DNA from: Variovorax sp. V213 | GTDB lineage: Bacteria; Pseudomonadota; Gammaproteobacteria; Burkholderiales; Burkholderiaceae_C | DNA length: 64,000 bases | Assembly (NCBI RefSeq): GCF_041154455.1 | Contig: NZ_AP028664.1 | Coordinates: 3,907,001 to 3,971,000, forward strand | Direction: 5' to 3' | Shown: positions 24,957-31,673 of the stretch, piece after piece | How positions within the stretch are numbered: position 1 is the first letter of the stretch | Layout: each line of letters starts with the position of its first letter | The notes under the pieces: generated by a model | What the model saw: only the letters and a program-made list of their open reading frames with translations | What the model was told of the DNA's origin: nothing | Database searches by the model: none | Made by a program: the position numbers and the translations under genes

Positions 24957-25129
24957 GGGAGGCCGGGATTATCTGTGCTCCGCCTCGCGCGCCGGAAAAC
25001 GGCCCGGCCGGCAAGCTTGTCGCCGCGCGGACACCGTTTCACAGCACGACCGTGCTAAAACTCGGAGTCCCGGAGACAAGCCGCTTTTCGCCGCGATGGC
25101 GGTGGACCGATCAACACAGCGAGGCACGC

Positions 25130-26311
25130 ATGGATTTGAGCTTCACGCCCGAAGAACAGAAGTTCCGCGAAGAAATTCGCGCATGGGTCAAGGACAACCT
25201 TCCCAAGGAGATTTCGCACAAGGTGCACAACGCGCTCGAACTGACGCGCGACGATCTGCAAGGCTGGGCCAAGATCCTCGGCAAGAAGGGCTGGCTGGGC
25301 TACGGCTGGCCGACGGAATTCGGCGGCCCCGGCTGGACCGCCATCCAGCGCCACCTGTTCGAGGAAGAAACCGCCCTTGCCGGCGCGCCGCGCATCATTC
25401 CGTTCGGCCCGGTGATGGTCGCGCCGGTGATCATGGCTTTCGGCAATGCCGAGCAGCAGAAGCGTTTTCTTCCCGGCATCGCCAGCGGCGAAGTCTGGTG
25501 GAGCCAGGGCTACAGCGAACCGGGCTCCGGCTCCGACCTCGCCTCGGTCAAGACCAAGGCCGAGCGCAAGGGCGACAAGTACATCGTCAACGGCCAGAAG
25601 ACCTGGACCACGCTCGGCCAGTACGGCGACTGGATGTTCAACCTCGTGCGCACCAGCAACGAGGGCAAGCCCCAGACCGGCATCAGCTTTCTGCTGCTCG
25701 ACATGAAGTCGCCCGGCGTCACGGTGCGGCCCATCAAGCTGCTGGACGGCGGTCATGAAGTGAACGAGGTGTTCTTCGACAACGTCGAAGTGCCGGCCGA
25801 GAACCTGATCGGCGAAGAGAACAAGGGCTGGACCTACGCCAAGCACCTGCTCTCGCATGAGCGCACCAACATCGCCGACGTGAACCGCGCCAAGCGCGAG
25901 CTGGAACGCCTGAAGCGCATCGCGAAGAGCGAAGGCGTTTACGACGACTCGCGCTTCCGGGACGAGATCGCCAAGCTCGAGGTCGACATCGTGGCGCTCG
26001 AGATGATGGTGCTGCGCGTGCTCTCGGCCGCCACCTCGGGCAAGAACTCGCTCGACGTCGCGGGCCTGCTCAAGATCCGCGGCAGCGAGATCCAGCAGCG
26101 CTACAGCGAACTGATGATGCTGGCCGGCGGCGCGTATTCCCTGCCTCTCATCCGCGAAGCGATGGAAGCCGGCTGGCAAGGCGACTTCCCCGGCGGCAAT
26201 CCGGCCCTTGCGCCGCTCGCGTCGACCTTCTTCAACATGCGCAAGACCACCATCTACGGCGGCTCGAACGAAGTGCAACGCAACATCGTTGCGCAGACCG
26301 TTCTCGGCTGA
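25130..26311 (+). CDS. Acyl-CoA dehydrogenase (first of a pair)
   Basis: FAD enzyme forming a trans-2-enoyl-CoA. The 393-residue protein has an N-terminal helical domain, the FAD/substrate motif GYSEPGSGSDLASVKTKAE (about 129-147), a beta domain with GQKTWTTLGQY, and the C-terminal YGGSNEVQRNIVAQ that binds FAD. The start is ATG 25130 (MDLSFTPEEQKFREE). The next gene encodes a second ACAD-like subunit 12 bases downstream. Such pairs are known to work as heterodimers on bulky acyl-CoAs (pimeloyl-type or sterol side-chain enzymes). The substrate is unknown. Confidence 0.93.
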   Translation: MDLSFTPEEQKFREEIRAWVKDNLPKEISHKVHNALELTRDDLQGWAKILGKKGWLGYGWPTEFGGPGWTAIQRHLFEEETALAGAPRIIPFGPVMVAPVIMAFGNAEQQKRFLPGIASGEVWWSQGYSEPGSGSDLASVKTKAERKGDKYIVNGQKTWTTLGQYGDWMFNLVRTSNEGKPQTGISFLLLDMKSPGVTVRPIKLLDGGHEVNEVFFDNVEVPAENLIGEENKGWTYAKHLLSHERTNIADVNRAKRELERLKRIAKSEGVYDDSRFRDEIAKLEVDIVALEMMVLRVLSAATSGKNSLDVAGLLKIRGSEIQQRYSELMMLAGGAYSLPLIREAMEAGWQGDFPGGNPALAPLASTFFNMRKTTIYGGSNEVQRNIVAQTVLG

Positions 26312-26323
26312 GGAGACAAGAAC

Positions 26324-27439
26324 ATGGATTTCAATTTCTCGGACGATCAGGAACAACTGCGCGACGCCGTTCGCAAGTGGGTAGACAAGGGCTATGACTT
26401 CGAACGCCGCCGCGGCATCGAGGCCAATGGCGGGTTCTCGCGCGAGGCCTGGGACGATCTGGCCGAACTCGGCCTGGGCGGCCTCTACATCGGCGAGGAC
26501 GATGGCGGCCTGGGCATGGGCCCCGTGGCGGGCATGGTCGTGATGGAAGAACTGGGCCGCGGCATCGTGCTGGAACCCTTCGCGCAGACGCTGATCGCCG
26601 GCGCGGTGCTCAGCGGCTATGCCGGCGAAGACATCAAGGACAACTGGCTGCCGCGCATCGCCGGCGGCCAGGCGATCGTGGCGCTGGCCTACCAGGAGCG
26701 CAAGGCGCGCTACCGGCTCGACGTGTGCGAAGCCAGGGCCGTGAAGGCCGGCGATGGCTGGTCGCTGAGCGGCACCAAGAGCGTGGTGCCCGTGGGCGAC
26801 GAAGCCGATGCCTACATCGTGCCCGCGCAGGCCGACGGCAAGATCGCCCTCTTCCTGGTCGAGCGCAGCGCCAGCGGTGTCGAGGCTCGCGGCTACGGCA
26901 CGCAGGACGGCAGCCGTGCGGCCGAGGTGGTGTTCGACAAGGCAGACGCCGCGCTGATCACCACCGACGGGCTGGCGGCACTCGAGTACGCGGTCGACGT
27001 CGGCATTGCGGCCACCTGCGCCGAAGCGGTCGGCGTGATGGACAAGACGCTCGCCCTGACGGTCGACTACATGAACCAGCGCAAGCAGTTCGGCGTGACC
27101 ATCTCCACCTTCCAGGCACTGCGCCATCGCGTGGCGGACATGAAGATGCAGCTCGAGCTCGCACGCTCGATGAGCTACTACGCCACGCTCAAGCTCAATG
27201 CGCCGGCCGAGGAGCGGCGCCAGGCCCTGTCGCGCGCCAAGTACCAGCTGGGCGTGTCGATGCGCTATGTCGCCGCAAATTCGGTGCAGCTGCACGGCGG
27301 CATCGGTGTGACGGACGAATACATCGGCAGCCACTACTTCCGCAAGCTCACGCAGCTCGAAATGACCTTCGGAGACACCCTGCACCACCTGGGCGAAGTG
27401 TCGGCCCGCATGCAGGACACCGCCGGCGTCTTCGCCTGA
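26324..27439 (+). CDS. Acyl-CoA dehydrogenase-like protein (second of a pair)
   Basis: A 371-residue ACAD-family protein. The N-terminal domain (MDFNFSDDQEQLRDAVRKWV) and C-terminal domain are recognisable. The central FAD motif of active ACADs (YSEPGSGSD) is replaced by YQERKARYRLDVCEARA, and the C-terminal GGSNE motif is replaced by HGGIGVTDEYIGSHYFRKL. It is therefore likely to be the partner subunit of the preceding dehydrogenase and may lack its own full FAD site. The operon ends at a terminator 22 bases downstream. Confidence 0.9.
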   Translation: MDFNFSDDQEQLRDAVRKWVDKGYDFERRRGIEANGGFSREAWDDLAELGLGGLYIGEDDGGLGMGPVAGMVVMEELGRGIVLEPFAQTLIAGAVLSGYAGEDIKDNWLPRIAGGQAIVALAYQERKARYRLDVCEARAVKAGDGWSLSGTKSVVPVGDEADAYIVPAQADGKIALFLVERSASGVEARGYGTQDGSRAAEVVFDKADAALITTDGLAALEYAVDVGIAATCAEAVGVMDKTLALTVDYMNQRKQFGVTISTFQALRHRVADMKMQLELARSMSYYATLKLNAPAEERRQALSRAKYQLGVSMRYVAANSVQLHGGIGVTDEYIGSHYFRKLTQLEMTFGDTLHHLGEVSARMQDTAGVFA

Positions 27440-27461
27440 CGATGCTTTTCCCATAGCATCC

Positions 27462-27494
27462 AACGCCCGCCCGCTTTGCGCCGGCGGGCGTTTT
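27462..27494 (+). terminator. Rho-independent terminator after the acyl-CoA dehydrogenase pair
   Basis: AACGCCCGCC and GGCGGGCGTT form a 10-base stem with an 11-base loop, followed by TTTA. Confidence 0.88.
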
Positions 27495-27521
27495 ACTTGG
27501 AACCCCAGCCAGGAACAAAAC

Positions 27522-28874
27522 ATGACATCACGCCGCACCCTTCTTGCCCTCGGGCTCGCATCGACCGCCATGCTGACCGCCTGCGCCACAACTCCCTCGC
27601 CCTCGTACACCGAACGCCCGCCGATCGTCTTCATGCACGGCAACGGCGATTCGGCGGCGCTCTGGCAGACGACGATCTGGCGCTTCGAGTCGAACGGCTG
27701 GCCGCGCGACCGGCTCTTTGCGGTCGACCAGCCCTACCCGCTGGCGCGCGACGACGATGCCGTGGCACAGCCGGGCCGCAGCTCGACGACCGATTCGGCC
27801 GTCTTCCTGAAGGCCGAGGTCGACAAGGTGCTGAAGGCCACGGGCGCCAGCAAGGTGGTGCTGATCGGCAACTCGCGCGGCGGCAACACCATCCGCAACT
27901 ACGTGCAGAACGGCGGCGGCGCGGATGCGGTGAGCCACGTGGTGCTGGGCGGCAATCCGGCGCATGGCATCTGGCTCGTGAAGGGCTTTCGCGAAAACAA
28001 CGAGTTCTCGGGGCTCTCTGGTTTCATGCAGCAGCTCAATGCGCCAAAGGGGCCGAACGGCGACGAGGTCACACCGGGTGTGAAATGGCTCACGCTGCGC
28101 TCCGACAACAACGACAAGTACGCGCAGCCCGACGGACTGTGGATCGGCGTACCCGGCCAGCCGACGAACATCGGCTTCGACGGGCCTGCGCTCAAAGGCG
28201 CAACCAATGTCGTGCTGCCGCGCGTCGATCACCGCGAGACCTCGTTCTCCCCTGCCGCCTTCGCGGCGACATGGCAATTCCTGACGGGCGAGCCGCCGCG
28301 CAGCACGGTGATCGCGGCCGAAACGAACGTCGTGCTCGATGGCCGCGCGATCGGTGCCGAAAACCTGTCGCTGAACGGCGGCCAGGTCTCTGTCTATGCC
28401 GTCGACCCCGCCACGGGTGCACGTCGCGGCAATGCCGTGCACAGCAAGAGCATCGGCGCGGACGGCCGATGGGGGCCTTTCAGCGCGCGCGGGGACACGT
28501 CCTACGAGTTCGTTCTCAACGCGCCGGGCTATGGCATTACCCACATCTACCGCAGCGCGTTTCCGCGCAGCAGCGGTGCGGTGAACCTGCGCCCCGAGCG
28601 CCTCGCGCCTGCCGATGCCAATGCCCAGGCGGTCGTCGTCTTCACGCGCCCTCGCGGATATTTCGACGCGCAGCGCGACACCATGCGTTTCGACGGCCAG
28701 AGCCCGCCGACCGGCGTGCCGCCCAAGGGTTCAGGCGTGTCGAGCTCCAGGTTGCGCATTGCCGCCGCGGAGCCCCAGCGCGCGGTGACCGGTGAATTCA
28801 ACGGCGAGCGCATCACGGGCCTGACCTGGCCTGCCGCGCAGCAGCACCTGACGGTGCTGGAGCTGACTTACTGA
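27522..28874 (+). CDS. Exported alpha/beta hydrolase, putative lipoprotein esterase/lipase
   Basis: A 450-residue exported hydrolase. The signal peptide starts MTSRRTLLALGL and ends in the lipobox LTAC with C21, so it is probably lipid-anchored. The hydrolase domain (about 32-265) has the oxyanion region FMHGNGDSAALW and nucleophile S118 in G-N-S-R-G; the histidine is probably in PRVDHRETSFSP. A second, beta-rich domain follows (about 275-450), with VVLDGRAIGAENLSLNGG and RGDTSYEFVLNAPGYG resembling lipase or carbohydrate-binding beta-sandwiches. This two-domain layout occurs in bacterial lipases and polyester depolymerases. The substrate is not known. It begins 28 bases after a terminator, and the crotonase gene follows after 11 bases. 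Confidence 0.8.
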   Translation: MTSRRTLLALGLASTAMLTACATTPSPSYTERPPIVFMHGNGDSAALWQTTIWRFESNGWPRDRLFAVDQPYPLARDDDAVAQPGRSSTTDSAVFLKAEVDKVLKATGASKVVLIGNSRGGNTIRNYVQNGGGADAVSHVVLGGNPAHGIWLVKGFRENNEFSGLSGFMQQLNAPKGPNGDEVTPGVKWLTLRSDNNDKYAQPDGLWIGVPGQPTNIGFDGPALKGATNVVLPRVDHRETSFSPAAFAATWQFLTGEPPRSTVIAAETNVVLDGRAIGAENLSLNGGQVSVYAVDPATGARRGNAVHSKSIGADGRWGPFSARGDTSYEFVLNAPGYGITHIYRSAFPRSSGAVNLRPERLAPADANAQAVVVFTRPRGYFDAQRDTMRFDGQSPPTGVPPKGSGVSSSRLRIAAAEPQRAVTGEFNGERITGLTWPAAQQHLTVLELTY

Positions 28875-28885
28875 GGGCAACGGCC

Positions 28886-29674
28886 ATGAACGATGCGGCC
28901 TCCCCTTTTGTGCTGAAGGCGCGCGATGCGCGCGGCGTGGTCATGCTGACGCTGAACCGCGCGGCCTCGTTCAACGCGCTCTCGGAGGGCATGCTCGCCG
29001 CGCTCGAGCAAGCGATCGCAGACATCGCGGCGGACGAGAGCGTGCGCGCGGTCGTCATCGCAGCAGCGGGAAAGGCCTTCTGCGCGGGCCACGACCTGAA
29101 GGAAATGCGGGCGGATCCTTCGCTCGGCTACTACCAGAGGCTCTTCGAACGCTGCGGCGCCATGATGCTGTCGATCCAGCGCCTTCCCGTGCCCGTGATT
29201 GCGCGCGTGCACGGCATCGCGACGGCCGCGGGATGCCAGCTGGTTGCGGTGTGCGACCTGGCGGTGGCCTCGAGCGAGGCGCGCTTTGCGGTCAGCGGCG
29301 TGAATGTGGGGCTGTTCTGCGCCACGCCGAGCGTCACGCTGTCGCGCAACCTCGGCCGCAAGGAGGCTTTCGAGATGCTCGTGACGGGTGAGTTCATCAG
29401 CGCGCAGGAAGCCCGCGAGAAGGGTTTGATCAACCGGGTGGCACCGTCCGGCGAACTCGACGCCGCCGTCGAAGCGCTGGTCGCCAGCATCGTTGCCAAG
29501 CCGCGCAAGGCGCTCGCGCTCGGCAAGGCCCTCTTCTACCGCCAACTCGAAACAGGGATCGAAGCCGCGCTGGCCGACGCCAGCCAGACCATGGCCTGCA
29601 ACATGATGGACGAGAGCGCACTCGAAGGCGTTCAGGCTTTCATCGAGAAGCGCCCCCCAGCCTGGAACCGCTGA
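28886..29674 (+). CDS. Crotonase-family protein, ECHDC3-like
   Basis: A 262-residue crotonase-fold protein with the CoA-binding motif AGKAFCAGHDLKEM (61-74) and oxyanion loop GIATAAGCQLVAVCD (110-124). The two glutamates of true enoyl-CoA hydratases are absent: Q118 replaces the first and G138 (in VSGVNVGLFCATP) the second. The GVNVGLFC-TP signature and the C-terminal FYRQLETGIEAAL...EGVQAFIEKRPPAW match mammalian ECHDC3 and its bacterial relatives. Hydratase activity is therefore doubtful. It lies 11 bases after the hydrolase gene in the same operon. Confidence 0.85.
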   Translation: MNDAASPFVLKARDARGVVMLTLNRAASFNALSEGMLAALEQAIADIAADESVRAVVIAAAGKAFCAGHDLKEMRADPSLGYYQRLFERCGAMMLSIQRLPVPVIARVHGIATAAGCQLVAVCDLAVASSEARFAVSGVNVGLFCATPSVTLSRNLGRKEAFEMLVTGEFISAQEAREKGLINRVAPSGELDAAVEALVASIVAKPRKALALGKALFYRQLETGIEAALADASQTMACNMMDESALEGVQAFIEKRPPAWNR

Positions 29675-29701
29675 CGCCGAAAGTCGGCCCCTCGCCAGTG
29701 C

Positions 29702-29787
29702 ACCCGCGGAACGGGCTCCGCCCGGCCGCCGGGTGCGCCCCCCAGTGGGGGGAGGCGGCTACACGAAGTGAGCCGCTTCGGGGGGCG
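29702..29787. repeat. Intergenic hairpin repeat, copy B (core ACACGAAGTG)
   Basis: Three hairpins in a row: CGGGC-tcc-GCCCG, then GCCCCCC-agt-GGGGGG, then GCGGCT-a-CAC-gaa-GTG-AGCCGC around the core (29761-29770), followed by a G-run. It lies between two convergent genes, the crotonase and the HNH nuclease. Confidence 0.8.
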
Positions 29788-30348
29788 TCACGTGTCGTGC
29801 AGCCGCGAGCTCTGCGGCAGGTGCGCCATCAGGAATTCCATCTGGTCCGCCAGGATGCGGCGGTTTCGCAAAATGAAATCTTCCCAGAGGCTGGGCACAT
29901 AGGGCGCGTACAGGAGCGGCATGTTCGCCTGCTCGGGCGTGCGGCTGCTCTTGCGGTGGTTGCAAGGCTTGCAGGCCGTGACCACGTTCATCCAGGTGTC
30001 GATGCCCTTCTGGGCGAACGGAATGATGTGCTCGCGAGTGAGCTCGTCTTCGTGGAAATGCCCGCCGCAGTAGGCGCAGACATTGCGGTCGCGCGCAAAG
30101 AGCTTGCTGTTGGTGAGCCCAGGACGCTGGGTGAAGGGATTGATGCGCGGCACGCCCTTGGTGCCGATGATGCTGTTGATCGCAATCTGCGATTGTTCGC
30201 CCGTGATGGCGTTGTGGCCGCCACGGAACACAGCCACCTGCGCGCCCACCTCCCAGCGGACTTCGTCCGCTGCATAGTGGATGACCGCCTGTTCGAGCGA
30301 TATCCATGACTGGGGCAGCCCTTGGGCCGACAGCTTCAAGACCTTCAC
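29788..30348 (-). CDS. HNH endonuclease family protein
   Basis: A 186-residue protein with a C-terminal HNH domain: CAYCGGHFHEDELTREHIIPFAQKG, then NVVTACKPCNHRKSSRTPEQA. The four cysteines hold a structural zinc; the His of REHI and Asn of the NVV/CNHRK region are the catalytic set. The N-terminal 85 residues (VKVLKLSAQGLPQSWISLEQAV...) are a conserved partner region seen in stand-alone HNH proteins of many environmental bacteria. The start is GTG 30348, picked because AGGAGG lies 6 bases before it. No methylase or toxin partner is beside it, so it is not obviously part of a restriction or toxin system. Biological role unknown. Confidence 0.85.
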   Translation of the reverse strand: MKVLKLSAQGLPQSWISLEQAVIHYAADEVRWEVGAQVAVFRGGHNAITGEQSQIAINSIIGTKGVPRINPFTQRPGLTNSKLFARDRNVCAYCGGHFHEDELTREHIIPFAQKGIDTWMNVVTACKPCNHRKSSRTPEQANMPLLYAPYVPSLWEDFILRNRRILADQMEFLMAHLPQSSRLHDT

Positions 30349-30514
30349 CACACGCCTCCTCAAAAAGGGAAGAATCACGGAAAGACCAGGGACACGGAGC
30401 GCGCCGGAGACCACTTAAAGCGACGCACTGAGTCACAATATACCGGCTTTGTGACAAAACGGCCTGATTCGCCCAATCGACGGGCGAGAGGCGCTATCAA
30501 AAAGATATTCAGCG

Positions 30515-31552
30515 ATGCAGGTTTTCCGCGGCTTCCGGCACCCGGGCGTGGCTCCGGCCTGCGCCCTCACCATTGGCAATTTCGACGGCGTGCACCGTGG
30601 CCACCAGGCCATGCTCGCGCTGCTGCAGACCGAGGCGCGCCATCGTGGGCTGCCGAGCAGCGTGCTCACGTTCGAGCCGCACCCGCGCGATTATTTCGCC
30701 GCCGTCACCAAGAAACCCGACCTGGCGCCGGCGCGCATCGGCACGCTGCGCGACAAGCTGACCGAGCTCGCGGCCTGCGGCGTGGCACAGACCATCGTGC
30801 TGCCCTTCGACGGCCGGCTGGCCTCCCAGTCGCCCGAGCAATTCATCCAGAACGTGCTGATCGACGGGCTGGGCGCGCGCTACGTGCTGGTGGGCGACGA
30901 CTTCCGTTTTGGCGCCAAGCGCGCCGGCGACTACGCCATGCTCGACGCGGCCGGCGACATGCACGGCTTCGACGTGGCGCGCATGAACAGCTACGAGGTC
31001 CACGGCCTGCGCGTTTCCAGCTCGGCCGTGCGCGATGCGCTGGCCGAGGGCCGCATGGCCGACGCCCAGCATCTGCTCGGCCGGCCCTACACGATCTCGG
31101 GCCACGTGGTCCATGGCCGCAAGCTCGGCCGCGCGCTGGGCGCCTCGGCCCCCGGCAAGGACGACGGGTTTCGCACCCTCAACATGCGCTTCAAGCACTG
31201 GAAGCCGGCCGCCAGCGGCATCTTCGCGGTGCTGGTGCACGGCCTGGCCGAGCAGCCGCTGCCCGGCGTGGCCAACCTCGGCGTGCGCCCCTCGCTGGAC
31301 GCCAACGACGTCAACGCGGGCCGGGTGTTGCTGGAGACGCATTGCCTGGAGTGGCCCTCGCATCTGGGAGCCGAAGGGGCCTACGGTAAAATCGTCCGCG
31401 TGGAACTCCTGCACAAACTGCACGACGAATTGCGCTACACCAGCCTCGAGGCCCTGACTGCGGGCATCGCGAAGGATGGGCGCGACGCGCGCGCGTTCTT
31501 TGCATCGACCCACGCCGAAACCCATCGCCAGACCACGCGCGACCGAATTTAG
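30515..31552 (+). CDS. ribF: Bifunctional riboflavin kinase / FAD synthetase
   Basis: Makes FMN from riboflavin, then FAD. The 345-residue protein has an N-terminal nucleotidyltransferase domain with GNFDGVHRGHQ (18-28) and RVSSSAVRDALAEG, then the C-terminal riboflavin-kinase domain with RPYTISGHVVHGRKLGRALG, GVANLGVRPS and a final FFAS/RF-like tail. Some 25 residues longer than E. coli RibF, mainly at the ends. It heads the order ribF-ileS-lspA common in proteobacteria. The 166-base gap before it (shared with the divergent HNH gene) has no obvious FMN riboswitch. Confidence 0.95.
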   Translation: MQVFRGFRHPGVAPACALTIGNFDGVHRGHQAMLALLQTEARHRGLPSSVLTFEPHPRDYFAAVTKKPDLAPARIGTLRDKLTELAACGVAQTIVLPFDGRLASQSPEQFIQNVLIDGLGARYVLVGDDFRFGAKRAGDYAMLDAAGDMHGFDVARMNSYEVHGLRVSSSAVRDALAEGRMADAQHLLGRPYTISGHVVHGRKLGRALGASAPGKDDGFRTLNMRFKHWKPAASGIFAVLVHGLAEQPLPGVANLGVRPSLDANDVNAGRVLLETHCLEWPSHLGAEGAYGKIVRVELLHKLHDELRYTSLEALTAGIAKDGRDARAFFASTHAETHRQTTRDRI

Positions 31553-31576
31553 CCCTGCACGCACCGTGCTGCCGCC

Positions 31577-31651
31577 CTTCGACAAGCTCAGGGCGAACGG
31601 CTTTTCTTCCGCACCGACCGCTCAATGCAGTTCGGGCTGAGCCTGTCGAAG
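31577..31651. repeat. Imperfect inverted repeat between ribF and ileS
   Basis: The left arm 31577-31598 (CTTCGACAAGCTCAGGGCGAAC) begins CTTCGACA and ends GCGAAC; the right arm 31630-31651 begins GTTCGGGC and ends TGTCGAAG. The 22-base arms pair at all but three positions and are separated by 31 bases. The CTTCGACA(A/G)GCTCAG motif is a widely dispersed intergenic repeat in proteobacteria. Confidence 0.75.
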
Positions 31652-31673
31652 CCCCTCTGTTTCGCACCCCAAC

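Noticed and set aside
25055..27643. An 862-codon open frame on the minus strand opposite the acyl-CoA dehydrogenase pair
   Set aside because: Both dehydrogenases are clear by motif; the antisense frame has no recognisable domain and shows mirror-frame composition.
29788..30348. HNH protein as part of a restriction or toxin-immunity system
   Set aside because: No methylase, specificity subunit, secretion marker or immunity gene is beside it; neighbours are a crotonase and ribF.
30349..30514. An FMN riboswitch before ribF
   Set aside because: No conserved FMN aptamer core (AGGG/GGGC-type junctions) could be recognised in the gap, and the element normally controls ribB or transporter genes.
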